Below are positions 55,035-64,000 of a stretch of 64,000 nt of DNA, one piece after another (the first letter of the stretch is position 1; each line of letters starts with the position of its first letter). Position numbers and translations under genes: made by a program. This stretch comes from an uncultured Bacteroidota bacterium (GTDB taxonomy: Bacteria > Bacteroidota > Bacteroidia > Chitinophagales > Chitinophagaceae). The DNA lies in contig CAILLK010000014.1 in assembly GCA_903835005.1 (NCBI GenBank), positions 23,525 to 87,524 on the forward strand. Reading direction: 5' to 3'. The notes under the pieces were generated by a model. The model was not told where the DNA came from. It was given only the letters and a program-made list of their open reading frames with translations, and did no database searches.

Positions 55035-55697
55035 TTATTGTTTCACTAAAGTACGCACTGCAGTTGCAGAAAACACACTCGACGGATTCGTAAGAATATA
55101 GGAAATAGAAGTATCGCCCGGAGCCAGTGACAGAATCTGATTAGATGCTGTGAGCAATCCGTCGGCTGTGGATTGCTGACCAAAATCAATTGTTGTATTG
55201 CTAGTAACTACAAAAACCGCAGGAAGCACGGCGCTTGCTGAAGCTACCGTATCAACACCCCCGACATTGCTGGTCATAAATAAACCGGTTGCCAGTTTCG
55301 AAATGTATGCCGCCTTTGTAGGCGTACCGCTTCGTTCATACCATCCCGAAAGATCAAGGGAAGCTGATGCGCTGGTAACACCGATATAGACAGAACTATA
55401 CCCAATAAAACCATATTTATTGGTTGCAGTCAGATTTACCTGGTACAAGCCAGGTGTAGTATTATCCAGTGTGCTTGCATCAACCACAACGGGAACTGAT
55501 ACTTTATAATAAGTATCAACAGCAGTCGCATTGATGGTAGGTAATGCAGCACCTACCTGAATGCTGTAATATTGCGAGCCGGTAAGCGTAATAACCGGAA
55601 CTGACACATGTACATCCTGGGAAGGGTCATTGACTTTTTTCTTGCAGGAGAAAAAAAAGCAGATCCCTAAAACTGAGAACAATAATATCTTTTTCAT
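55035..55697 (-). CDS. Lipoprotein downstream of susCD, Ig-like (DUF5011/5012-like)
   Basis: 220 aa. The signal sequence ends FFFSC, so Cys17 is probably lipidated, followed by the basic KKKVND. A ~85-residue Ig-like domain (VITLTGSQYYSIQVGAALP to SVYIGVTS) of DUF5011/DUF5012 style is followed by a ~100-residue C-terminal domain (YERSGTPTKAAYISKLATGLFM). In Bacteroidota such SusE/F-position lipoproteins bind the substrate of the SusCD pair at the surface. It is the third gene of the operon, 26 bp after susD. Confidence 0.78.
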   Translation of the reverse strand: MKKILLFSVLGICFFFSCKKKVNDPSQDVHVSVPVITLTGSQYYSIQVGAALPTINATAVDTYYKVSVPVVVDASTLDNTTPGLYQVNLTATNKYGFIGYSSVYIGVTSASASLDLSGWYERSGTPTKAAYISKLATGLFMTSNVGGVDTVASASAVLPAVFVVTSNTTIDFGQQSTADGLLTASNQILSLAPGDTSISYILTNPSSVFSATAVRTLVKQ

Positions 55698-55723
55698 TAT
55701 TAGTTAATTTTAGTGTTTAAATA

Positions 55724-57334
55724 TTAAAATAAATCCCACCATACTTTTGCTGTAAAAGGCTGCTCTCCCGGGAAATTAGCATCTGTGGTACTTTCAGATG
55801 TAGGGTACAGGAACCTCTTCGGGAAAACATTTCCCTTAATAGATGATGCTGAATACGGGAAGAAATCAGGGTAGCCGGTGCGGCGCCATTCGCTCCACGC
55901 TTCAAAGCCCTGGTTGCCGCACATACAGAACCATTTCTGAGTGGCTATATACCGCAATTTCTGGGTCAATGTCATTTTCTTTGAATAACTTGCCCAATAC
56001 GCAGGTACCGATATTGAAGGTGGCGTCTGGTAAGTAGTATCTCCATGCATATACGTATAAAAAGCAAAATTTCCTGTCAGATAAACAGGTGCAGCAAGCG
56101 TATCGCCGCTAGGCAATACATACTTACCTGCGGTATCCTGCCATAATATATTCTGGCTATTTAATCCGGCTGCATAATAGTCGAAATTCGCCTGAATTCC
56201 CTGAACGAATAATGCAGAATCATCATTGCCTGCAGCCCATCCTCTGGCTGCAGCTTCAGCCTGCAGGAAATAACTTTCATAGCTGGTCAGAAAATTCACA
56301 GGCGCGCTTGAAGATTGGGCATTGGTAGCATCACCAGCTACATTGTAACTTACAATTGAATACGTACCTGAGGTAACATTACCAATAAATCCCTGAAGGA
56401 TACCTGCAACAGAAAAATTGCTTAGATGCTCGTAAAATATATAAGACCGGTAATCGCCATCGCTGTTCATACTGTCTATTATTGTTTTACTGCCCACAAG
56501 GTTTTGGGTACCAGACAGTCCTACCTCTTCTGCATAAAGTGGATTTTTATTGGCAGAGTTAAAACCATAGGCAATTTTAGCATCATCACCTTCTCCTATA
56601 AAGTTATTGGTGGCAGGATTAGAAAACAGAGCAGTAATACCTGCCTGTGCCGCAGCAGGATTTATCTGGCTTTGACGAAGCAGTATCCTGAGTTTCAATG
56701 TATTGGAAAACTTCTGCCATTTATCCATATGGCCGCCATATACAAGATCATCAGCTCCGGGTAAAACAGGATCGGCGGGATTAAGTAAAGAATCGGCATG
56801 TTTAATATAAGCCATGATGCCGGTATACACATCCGCCTGTGCATCATATTTGGCATTCACTATATGGCCATCTGCAAACTGACCCTTCAGCGCCTGGGAG
56901 AAAGGAACATCTCCCCAGCCATCGGTGAGCAACTGAAAAGTATAGGCCTGCATCAGCAAGGATATGGCCATGTATTGTTTTTTCTTCTGGCTATCAGCCA
57001 GTTTATACAACTGGTAAAAATTCTCCGCAGCAGTATACAGGTTGGCCCATGGAGTTGAAAAATAATCCTGTCCCGGGGCATACTGGCTCAGCTGGTTATA
57101 CTGGCTTGCCACCGGGCTTTCAGTCCAGTACTGGGCCAGGATGGAACCATCAATCTCCATATCTACACCAAGAGCTGTTCCAACATATAGCTGGGCGGCG
57201 GGTAGTAAAGTCTGCACAGTGGCGCTCTGTGCAACGTTAGGATTTGTGTTTACATTCAGATACTTCTTACAAGAGGAAACACTGAAAATAAAACAGATCG
57301 AAAATAGTATTGCAATGCGATATTTATTTTGCAT
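55724..57334 (-). CDS. SusD/RagB-family outer-membrane lipoprotein
   Basis: 536 aa. Signal sequence with lipobox VSSC (Cys22). SusD-like proteins form a lid over the SusC barrel and bind nutrient ligands on the cell surface. Seen: KKYLNVNTNPNVAQSATVQ start, LMQAYTFQLLTDGWGDVPFSQALKG, MDKWQKFSNTLKLRILLRQSQ, and C-terminal QKWFCMCGNQGFEAWSEWRRTGYPD, all typical of the SusD-like_2 group. Coupled to SusC (21 bp). Confidence 0.92.
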   Translation of the reverse strand: MQNKYRIAILFSICFIFSVSSCKKYLNVNTNPNVAQSATVQTLLPAAQLYVGTALGVDMEIDGSILAQYWTESPVASQYNQLSQYAPGQDYFSTPWANLYTAAENFYQLYKLADSQKKKQYMAISLLMQAYTFQLLTDGWGDVPFSQALKGQFADGHIVNAKYDAQADVYTGIMAYIKHADSLLNPADPVLPGADDLVYGGHMDKWQKFSNTLKLRILLRQSQINPAAAQAGITALFSNPATNNFIGEGDDAKIAYGFNSANKNPLYAEEVGLSGTQNLVGSKTIIDSMNSDGDYRSYIFYEHLSNFSVAGILQGFIGNVTSGTYSIVSYNVAGDATNAQSSSAPVNFLTSYESYFLQAEAAARGWAAGNDDSALFVQGIQANFDYYAAGLNSQNILWQDTAGKYVLPSGDTLAAPVYLTGNFAFYTYMHGDTTYQTPPSISVPAYWASYSKKMTLTQKLRYIATQKWFCMCGNQGFEAWSEWRRTGYPDFFPYSASSIKGNVFPKRFLYPTSESTTDANFPGEQPFTAKVWWDLF

Positions 57335-57355
57335 AAAATTATTTTTTGAGTGTTT

Positions 57356-60300
57356 TTAGAATGTAGCTTTTAAGGATACACCATAGTTTCTTAAAGTAGG
57401 ACGTGCATTATAATTGAAACCCTGTCCGTTTCCGATTGCGCCGGATGATGTTTCTTCCGGATCATCGTATTTATTGCTCTTGGCGGTCCACAGCAGCAGG
57501 TTGTTGCCGAACACACCGGCTTCAAGACTACCGAACGGTGATTTATTGTAATACTTCTGGGGGATTTTATAAGATAAAGCCATTTCCTGCAGCTTCACAT
57601 AACTGGCATTAACCAGGTTTTGTGCTGGCAATACATTTGAGCCCACTTCATTCACCCAATAATCATAGGGCTGGAATTTCGTGGTATTAGCCACATAAGT
57701 GTTAGGCCCTGTCTGGTTAACTGAATTTGCCCATACATAAGGATTCCGGCTGTTGGTAGCGGTTTCAGGTGCGCTGCCCACAAAATCCATCAGGTTTTTG
57801 TTATTGTCGTAGAATTCACCACCCTGCTTGGTTACGAACAATACATGGAGCTTAAACCCTTTGTAGGTAAAGTCGCTACCCCAGGAAGCCTGGAATTTAG
57901 GTTGGTAAGAACCCAGAAAGACAGGCTTTGCTGTTGGTGTTGGTAATCCCGTGCCTTTGTCTACTATTGCATGGCCGTTTTCATAAGCTATATCATTGGC
58001 ATAAAAAGTACCGAACGGATGACCTACCGCAGCTACAATCGCCATACCATTGAACCCGCCTACAGTAACCTGGCTTACGCCGCCATTCAGGCTTACCACC
58101 TCATTTACATTATGGGTATAGGTGCCGTAAAGGTCCCATTTAAACCCACTTTTGGTACTTACCGGAACAACATCGAGTCTGAATTCCTCTCCCTTGTTGC
58201 TGATGGTACCTACGTTATCATATTGAAAAGCATAGCCTGAGTTGGGAGGCAGCGGAATAGCGGTAATTAGGTTGCTGGTCCGGTCATCGTAATAAGTAAA
58301 TGAAAGGTTTATCCTGTTCTTTAAAAATGAAAGATCAGTACCAAATTCATACTCACGGGTAATTTCCGGTTTCAGGTCGGCAGGGCCAAAAGTACTGCCG
58401 ATCTGGTATGCCGGTACGGCATTGAAAGGCGGTACAATAGAACCGAATGCAGAATTGATGGAACCTTGTGTATAACCCGCGCCATTGTTGGCATAAGCAA
58501 CCGCATCGTTACTTACACCGGCCGACCCGATGCGTATTTTACCATAATCCAGTATTTTATCTTTTATTTTTCCTTTCATCCTTTCACTGAATACCCATGA
58601 AGCATTGGCGCCGGGATAAAAGTAAGGATTGGCAAGTGTGGAAGACCATTCGTTACGGCCGGTTAACTCGAGGAAGATTTCGCGTTTGTAATTTAGTTTC
58701 ACCTGTCCGTAAAAACTGTAACGTCTCACATAATTCAAAGGGTTAGATGCTGCGATTGGACCTGTATTGTTGCTGAAATTATAAAAACCGGGAATCACCA
58801 GGCCGTTAGTGGTTGGATTGATGCTTGCCGAAAGAGTTTCATCCTGCTGCATGGTTGCATTGGAGCCTGCCAATACATTTATTCCGAACTTATCATTAAA
58901 CCGATGTGTATATGTGGCTATTACATCGTTATAAAAACGGAAACCCGTATAATTGGCTTGAGTGTAACCGCCGGCAGAAACATAACTGTTGCCCGGGAAA
59001 AGCCCTGACTGGTCGAATGGTATTACATTCAGAACTGGTGTTTTGTAGTACGATCTGTCATCGGTTACATCAACTCCTACGCGGTCAGAAATATCAAATT
59101 CGCCTTTTTTATAACCCAGTTTCAGGTCGCCCAGAATCCTGTCAGTTTTATTCCTGTTATCATAATTCTGTGCTACCCAGAACGGATTTTTGGAATATGC
59201 TCCAAAATATCCAAATCTGTGAACTCCCGCTGAATCTATTACATCCATTGCATAAAATGGATTGCTGAGGTTGCTCAGTTGTTTTACCGGAATATCGGTT
59301 GGTATCTGCAACAAGCTTTGCAAAACGCCGCCGGATGACTGTCCACCGTTCTCCGCCCTGGAATAAGAGTTAATATAGTTGACGTTAACAGATGTATAAA
59401 AATTGTTTTTCAGTTGGGTAGTTCCATTAAAACGTATGCTGTATTTGTTATAGAAGGTGTTCGGAGTAACACCGGTACTGTTGAGGGCATTCATCGAAAT
59501 AAAGTATTTAGATACTTCAGTGCCACCACCAATTGATACAAAATTGTTTAGGTCTTTGCCATGGTTATAAAACTGGGACATGGGATTGGAAACATCCGAA
59601 TAAGGTTTAACCAGTTCCATGCCATTTATGTTCTGGCCCCAGGGCTTGATTTTTCCATCAAATGGCAATCCCCAGCTGAAGTTGTCCTGCCGGTCATCAA
59701 TGATACCGGTGGGTATAGACCCCTGGCCAAACTGAGTCTGGTAAGAAGGGAATTTGAGCACATCCGATTGTGTATAAGTAGCCTTATAGGTAATATCCAT
59801 TTTACTATTCTTATCACCGTTGGAGTAATGCCCTGATTTTGTAGTAATCATTATCGCACCGTTTGCGCCCGATGCACCATAAAGAGCGGCTGCGGCAGCC
59901 CCTTCCAATACAGTTATAGACTCAATTTCATCCGGATCAATATCATTTGCGCTGTTCCCAAAGTCAACCTGTGCAAGACCTGTATTATCTGATGTACGGT
60001 CGTAGTTATTCATAATTACACCATCAATTACAATAAGGGCATTATTGTTTTTCAGGATCGATTTTTCACCCCTGAGTACAATACGGGTTGACCCGCCCGG
60101 CCCGCCGGTGGAGCTGGTAATATTGGCGCCGGCCACCTTACCCGAAAGCCCGGAAAGAGCGCTTGAATTATTTCCTGCTGTGAGGTCTTCATTACCTACT
60201 GTAGTGGAGCTGTATCCAAGTTCTCTTTGTTCTCTTTTTATACCTAATGCTGTAACTACTGTACCTTCAAGTTCTTTTGAAGAAAGCTTCATTTTTACGG

Positions 60301-60571
60301 TAACCGGCCCATCTGCAACCGGTACTTCCTGCGTGCCATATCCTACTGCCTGCACTACAAGAATGCTGTTTGGCGCAGGCACATCCAGTTCAAAATTGCC
60401 ATCCGGGTCGGAAACCGTACCTGTTGAAGTGTTTTTGACAGCGATCCCTGCACCGGGCAGGCCCAGGCCTTTTTCGTCAAGAACTTTACCTTTTACATGT
60501 CTGGATTGTGCAAATGCAAGCTGAACGCTTGCTGCAATCAGGACAAAAAGCAGTAGAAAAGCTTTTTTCAT
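57356..60571 (-). CDS. SusC/RagA-family TonB-linked outer-membrane protein
   Basis: 1071 aa. Signal peptide (ending AFAQ), a carboxypeptidase-regulatory-like domain (HVKGKVLDEKGLGLPGAGIAV, residues ~25-105), the TonB plug (LGYSSTTVGNEDL to GVIMITTKSG, including the SusC motif AAAALYGASGANGAIMITT), then the 22-strand barrel, ending with the aromatic-tail ATF. It imports its ligand with energy from TonB. It leads the operon susC-susD-lipoprotein. The substrate is unknown; the operon lacks any glycoside hydrolase in the window. Confidence 0.94.
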   Translation of the reverse strand: MKKAFLLLFVLIAASVQLAFAQSRHVKGKVLDEKGLGLPGAGIAVKNTSTGTVSDPDGNFELDVPAPNSILVVQAVGYGTQEVPVADGPVTVKMKLSSKELEGTVVTALGIKREQRELGYSSTTVGNEDLTAGNNSSALSGLSGKVAGANITSSTGGPGGSTRIVLRGEKSILKNNNALIVIDGVIMNNYDRTSDNTGLAQVDFGNSANDIDPDEIESITVLEGAAAAALYGASGANGAIMITTKSGHYSNGDKNSKMDITYKATYTQSDVLKFPSYQTQFGQGSIPTGIIDDRQDNFSWGLPFDGKIKPWGQNINGMELVKPYSDVSNPMSQFYNHGKDLNNFVSIGGGTEVSKYFISMNALNSTGVTPNTFYNKYSIRFNGTTQLKNNFYTSVNVNYINSYSRAENGGQSSGGVLQSLLQIPTDIPVKQLSNLSNPFYAMDVIDSAGVHRFGYFGAYSKNPFWVAQNYDNRNKTDRILGDLKLGYKKGEFDISDRVGVDVTDDRSYYKTPVLNVIPFDQSGLFPGNSYVSAGGYTQANYTGFRFYNDVIATYTHRFNDKFGINVLAGSNATMQQDETLSASINPTTNGLVIPGFYNFSNNTGPIAASNPLNYVRRYSFYGQVKLNYKREIFLELTGRNEWSSTLANPYFYPGANASWVFSERMKGKIKDKILDYGKIRIGSAGVSNDAVAYANNGAGYTQGSINSAFGSIVPPFNAVPAYQIGSTFGPADLKPEITREYEFGTDLSFLKNRINLSFTYYDDRTSNLITAIPLPPNSGYAFQYDNVGTISNKGEEFRLDVVPVSTKSGFKWDLYGTYTHNVNEVVSLNGGVSQVTVGGFNGMAIVAAVGHPFGTFYANDIAYENGHAIVDKGTGLPTPTAKPVFLGSYQPKFQASWGSDFTYKGFKLHVLFVTKQGGEFYDNNKNLMDFVGSAPETATNSRNPYVWANSVNQTGPNTYVANTTKFQPYDYWVNEVGSNVLPAQNLVNASYVKLQEMALSYKIPQKYYNKSPFGSLEAGVFGNNLLLWTAKSNKYDDPEETSSGAIGNGQGFNYNARPTLRNYGVSLKATF

Positions 60572-60967
60572 GCGTTTTGTTTTTTTTGGTTAATTAAAAT
60601 AAAATTGGAAAAGTGTTAATGGTCTGGTAAATATTTGATGGGTTAAATTTAGGGTGATTTTTTTAAAAAAAGTAACAATTATTTAATAAACGGCTTTTAT
60701 TTTTTCCACATCCTGTGCAGTATTCTCTGGTTGTCTTTTATTTATCATCCCCAAAAATCAGTTCTTATCTTTAAAAAAGCAAAGACTCGAAAACCTGATA
60801 AAAACACGAATAAATATATAATAATATAAATAAATGCTCCTATATTATCTGAATCCTTATTTAGTACGAGCTGATTAAAAGTTGTAAATTTTAGTACCAG
60901 ATTTCGGGATTAAGCTATCTTTATTCTGTTTTTAAAACCATTAGCCTACCAAAGGCAGGATAAGTTT
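60572..60967. other. 396-bp divergent promoter region
   Basis: The region separates the susC start from the hybrid kinase start and holds both promoters. TAAATTTA on the minus strand near 60642-60649 is a one-mismatch TAnnTTTG candidate for susC, but the spacing to a TTG is poor. No small gene or RNA is recognisable. Confidence 0.45.
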
Positions 60968-63610
60968 ATGACAGATACCCCCCGGTTAAAAGAACTTCAG
61001 GATATGCTTTCTCTGCAAACGGATGAGAAAGGGAGAATAGATCTATTGATAAGCATAGGTGAAGAAATACGGAATTTTGATGTGGATGAGGCAATGAAAA
61101 TTGCAATTGACATTATTTCCAGGTCAAAAATTGTGGGTTACAGCAAGGGCCTTGGCCAGGGTTTCTGCCTGAAAGGGTTTTGCCACAGGCTTAAGGGGGA
61201 ATATGAAGCAGGTATAGCAGTGCTTAAGGAAGCACTCTCGATAGCCAGAAAAATTCATGAACCCAACATGGAAGCAACATCGCTTTATTACCTGGGTAAT
61301 ATATACCGCGATCTGGGCGACCTTGGCAATGTATTCTCCCACTACGAAAAAGCGCTTGTCATAAATGAAGAACTGGGTGAAGAATACTATCAGTCGGTAA
61401 TCCTTTCAAGTATTTCGAACCTGCTTTATGATCTTAACGATTATGACAGCGCCCTGGAATATGCCCTTAAATGCCTGCCGATTTTCGAACGGGTGCATAA
61501 TGTAAACAGCCTGCTGAATATTTATAATACACTGGGCAATATTTATTTTAAAAAGGAACAACTGCCCGAAGCGCTGCATTATTTCAGTGAAAATCTGGGC
61601 CGGTCTGAACCCGAAACAGCAGCCTATGTAATGGCGGAAAGCGGGCTGGGTAAAGTGTATTATAAAATGCACGATTTCGGCAATGCGAATAAATACCTCA
61701 CCAATGCGCTCCGGGAATCTAAAAACCTGGGCAATGCAGAAGTACAGATTATTTGCTTCTTTTACCTGGGCAGGCTTTTTATGGATGAAGGCAGCTACCG
61801 GATGGCCTTGCAATACCTGGAAAATGCCTACAAACTGGCTCAGGAATACTCCCGCCGGCACGATATAATGAGTGTGCACGAAATACTCTCTGCGCTCTAC
61901 GACAAGATGGGTGACATACCCAAAGCTTTCCACCACCTCAAATCATTCGAACAGCTGAAGGAGGAGATATTCAAACAAAAAATCATCAACGAGCTGCGCA
62001 ATCTACAGGTAAGGCAACAAACGGAACTTGCCAAGAAAGAAAAGGAAGTGGCCGAACGCACTGCCTTTCTCAAACACCAGTTTATGGCCAACATGAGCCA
62101 TGAGATACGCACACCCATGAACGCAATTGTGGGCATGACCCGCCTGCTGCTGGGCAGAGACCCTAAACCTGATCAGCTAAGGTACCTCAATGCCATTCAG
62201 CTTTCATCCAATAATCTGCTGGTAATCATTAATGATATACTTGACCTTTCTAAAATAGAAGCCGGGAAAATAATAATTGAGCACGTAGACTTCAACCTGC
62301 GGGAAATAATGGAAAGCGTACGGGATATGCTGATGCTGAAAGTGGAGGAGAAAGGACTGGAACTGCGTGTAGTAATAGACCCGGAAATACCAAAAAGGCT
62401 TACCGGTGACCCGACCAGGCTCAACCAGGTGCTGATAAACCTGGCTGGCAATGCTGTAAAATTTACAGAGAAAGGATATGTGGAAGTAAAGGCCACCCTG
62501 ATGAAGAAAGAGCGTAAAAGGCTGAGTATAAAATTTGATGTTGCGGATACCGGTATAGGTATTGCCCAGGAATATGCAGACTCTATATTCGATAGTTTTA
62601 CTCAGGCCGGAGCGGATGTAACCCGTAAATTTGGTGGTACAGGGCTGGGGCTTACCATATCGAAACAACTGGTGGGGCTGATGGGTGGTGATATATCTGT
62701 GCAGAGCGAACTGGGTAAAGGAACCACATTTACCACAATTATAGCGCTGGAAGTGGCCGAAAACCAGGAAGAAATAAAACAAGCAGGGATGCTGGACGGG
62801 GCTGCTATGGAACGGCTGAACAAGCTGAAAATAATGCTGGTGGAAGACAATGAATTTAACCGGATGGTTGCAGAAGATACGCTCAGGGAACTGATACCTG
62901 GCATAAATCTTCATTCAGCCATAAACGGACAGGATGCACTCAATAAATTGATGAAGGAGCAGTATGATATACTGCTGATGGATATACAGATGCCCGTAAT
63001 GGATGGACTTACCGCCACCAAACTCATAAGGACCACTTTGCCAGAACCTGCAAGGAGCGTTAAGATTATTGCCATGACCGCCAATGTGATGCAGGAAGAT
63101 GTGCAGGAGTACTTCAGGACGGGAATGAATGCCTATGTATCAAAACCATTTAATGCAGATGAACTGCTGCTGAAAATGGACACGGTAATGACTAACAACC
63201 CTCCTGAAGACCTTATAAAACCAGAGCATACTACTGAGCCTTTAAAAGAGGGGCGCAAATTTCCGGCCTTGCCTGCCCAGGTAACGGATATGACCTTTCT
63301 GAAAGGCTTTACCGGTGGCAGTATGGAAAAGCAGCAGAAATACATGGGTATGTTTATGGATAATGCACCCAAACTGCTGGACAGCCTGGAAAAAGCACTG
63401 GCAAATAATGATTATAATGCTGTGAAGATAGCAGCACATTCACTTAAGCCGCAGATGTCTTATATGGGTATAAAGGAGGAGGTGAGCAATATCTTCCTGA
63501 TAGAACAATCGGCAGGAGAAACAGCCCATCGAGATACCCTGCCTGATCTTGTTGAAAACCTGAAACGGCTTTGCAGCAAGGCTTTTGAAGAGCTGAGGGG
63601 GATAAAATGA
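60968..63610 (+). CDS. Soluble TPR hybrid histidine kinase with receiver and Hpt domains
   Basis: 880 aa with no membrane segment or signal peptide, so cytoplasmic. Residues ~20-335 are TPR units (GNIYRDLGDLGNVFSHYEKAL, LGNIYFKKEQLPEALHYF). A coiled coil (~335-370) leads to the HisKA domain FMANMSHEIRTPMNAIVGM (phospho-His H378). The ATPase domain has NLAGNAVKFTEKG, DTGIGIAQ and GGTGLGLTISKQL. The receiver domain has LLMDIQMPVMDG with Asp672; the Hpt domain has AAHSLKPQM with His824. So it can run an internal phosphorelay H378-D672-H824. No DNA-binding domain is present, so the output must be a separate response regulator. It is divergent from susC, which it may regulate indirectly. Confidence 0.93.
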   Translation: MTDTPRLKELQDMLSLQTDEKGRIDLLISIGEEIRNFDVDEAMKIAIDIISRSKIVGYSKGLGQGFCLKGFCHRLKGEYEAGIAVLKEALSIARKIHEPNMEATSLYYLGNIYRDLGDLGNVFSHYEKALVINEELGEEYYQSVILSSISNLLYDLNDYDSALEYALKCLPIFERVHNVNSLLNIYNTLGNIYFKKEQLPEALHYFSENLGRSEPETAAYVMAESGLGKVYYKMHDFGNANKYLTNALRESKNLGNAEVQIICFFYLGRLFMDEGSYRMALQYLENAYKLAQEYSRRHDIMSVHEILSALYDKMGDIPKAFHHLKSFEQLKEEIFKQKIINELRNLQVRQQTELAKKEKEVAERTAFLKHQFMANMSHEIRTPMNAIVGMTRLLLGRDPKPDQLRYLNAIQLSSNNLLVIINDILDLSKIEAGKIIIEHVDFNLREIMESVRDMLMLKVEEKGLELRVVIDPEIPKRLTGDPTRLNQVLINLAGNAVKFTEKGYVEVKATLMKKERKRLSIKFDVADTGIGIAQEYADSIFDSFTQAGADVTRKFGGTGLGLTISKQLVGLMGGDISVQSELGKGTTFTTIIALEVAENQEEIKQAGMLDGAAMERLNKLKIMLVEDNEFNRMVAEDTLRELIPGINLHSAINGQDALNKLMKEQYDILLMDIQMPVMDGLTATKLIRTTLPEPARSVKIIAMTANVMQEDVQEYFRTGMNAYVSKPFNADELLLKMDTVMTNNPPEDLIKPEHTTEPLKEGRKFPALPAQVTDMTFLKGFTGGSMEKQQKYMGMFMDNAPKLLDSLEKALANNDYNAVKIAAHSLKPQMSYMGIKEEVSNIFLIEQSAGETAHRDTLPDLVENLKRLCSKAFEELRGIK

Positions 63611-63636
63611 GGGGCATTATGTTTTTTAGCGGTTAG

Positions 63637-63860
63637 TTAATAATGATACTGCGAGAAATGTTTAGAATTGTAGTGTCCTTAGTTTCATAAACTAATCTAT
63701 GCTCCTCTGTTATTCGACGCGACCAGTGTTTACTTAATCCATACTTCAAAGGTTCGGGTTTACCTATACCGGTAAAAGGAGTTGAGGCAATATCAGTAAT
63801 AAGCGCAACAATTTTAACTAACAATCTTGGATCGGACTTTTTCCATTAATCCAATTGCAT
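63637..63860 (-). pseudogene. Decayed YoeB-type toxin gene
   Basis: The core matches YoeB ribosome-dependent mRNA endonuclease toxins: WKKSDPRLLVKIVALITDI, STPFTGIGKPEPLKYGLSKHW, SRRITEEHRLVYE. Two lesions are visible. A TAA at 63846-63848 stands directly before the conserved Trp, where relatives have Tyr, so the N-terminal ~15 residues are cut off. At the C terminus the frame runs into NISRSIIIN, while the canonical catalytic ending (Y)HY plus stop lies in another frame at 63637-63648 (reading SQYHY). The catalytic His and Tyr are thus out of frame. No YefM antitoxin is recognised upstream. The gene is probably inactive. Confidence 0.7.
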
Positions 63861-63889
63861 TAATCCGTAACTTGGAAAGGAGTTACGTA

Positions 63890-64000
63890 TTATAGTATTA
63901 TTTTTAATTTTTCTATTAATTTTTTTGTCTCATTTGTATACTCATTTAGATACCAGGAGTCGTTGATGCGGATTTTCTTTACATCAGTAAGCAGTTGAAT
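63890..64000 (-). CDS. C-terminal end of an ORF cut by the window edge
   Basis: An open minus-strand frame runs from the window edge to TAA at 63890-63892 and gives 36 residues, including VKKIRINDSWYLNEYTNETKKLIEKLKIIL. It lies 30 bp upstream of the YoeB remnant and could be the toxin's partner or an unrelated gene; I do not recognise it. Confidence 0.4.
   Translation of the reverse strand: MQLLTDVKKIRINDSWYLNEYTNETKKLIEKLKIIL

Noticed and set aside
63633..63824. An intact 63-aa YoeB toxin from a TTG start
   Set aside because: The N-terminal Trp region lies upstream of this start and the catalytic end is out of frame, so I call it a pseudogene.

Overview
The window reads as chromosomal DNA of a Bacteroidota member, most likely of the Chitinophagales/Chitinophagaceae kind. 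The evidence is three secreted proteins with type IX secretion (T9SS) C-terminal sorting domains, a SusC/SusD outer-membrane pair, Bacteroidota-type lipoproteins, AT-rich leaders without Shine-Dalgarno sequences, matches to the TAnnTTTG promoter element, and a three-gene proton-translocating transhydrogenase. The family placement is inference. No tRNA, rRNA, CRISPR array or intact transposase was seen.

Layout. 0.2-8.6 kb: one giant minus-strand T9SS adhesin-like protein of about 25 Ig-like repeats, closed by a terminator. 9.1-11.8 kb: a phenylacetyl-CoA epoxidase operon (paaA, a thioredoxin-like lipoprotein, paaB, paaC) without paaD or paaE beside it. 11.9-22.6 kb: a polytopic membrane protein, a 49-aa hydrophobic protein, an MBOAT acyltransferase overlapping an SGNH-like partner, a TPR protein, a DUF2461 protein, a Fic protein and a GHL10/DUF187 glycoside-hydrolase-like protein. 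22.6-23.66 kb: over 1 kb without a convincing gene, holding a 21-bp repeat, a 10-bp GGTATA array and a rod-shaped structured-RNA candidate. 23.7-28.1 kb: a plus-strand glycan-synthesis group (membrane protein, two SDR sugar-nucleotide epimerases, GT2 glycosyltransferase). 28.1-34.3 kb: an EGF-like lipoprotein, the pntAA-pntAB-pntB operon interrupted by a broken four-helix-bundle gene between heptad repeats, and an S41 protease. 34.5-43.97 kb: an exported protein, an orphan ABC ATPase, a cobalamin adenosyltransferase, a barrel protein, enoyl-CoA hydratase, a B12-binding domain protein, a BatA-like protein and an M3 peptidase lipoprotein.

44.1-47.2 kb: a heavily decayed ATPase pseudogene behind 54-bp repeats, then gamma-glutamyltransferase. 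47.3-52.3 kb: two more T9SS proteins, one built of the same repeat as the giant protein. 52.7-55 kb: a small unknown protein, an MlaE permease and IspE. 55-60.6 kb: a SusC-SusD-lipoprotein operon, divergent from a soluble TPR hybrid histidine kinase (61-63.6 kb). The window ends with a decayed YoeB toxin gene and an ORF cut by the edge.

The least ordinary parts are the structured and repetitive intergenic block at 22.65-23.5 kb, the four-helix-bundle cassette inside the pnt operon, the altered paa operon, and the two pseudogenes whose individual lesions can be read base by base.
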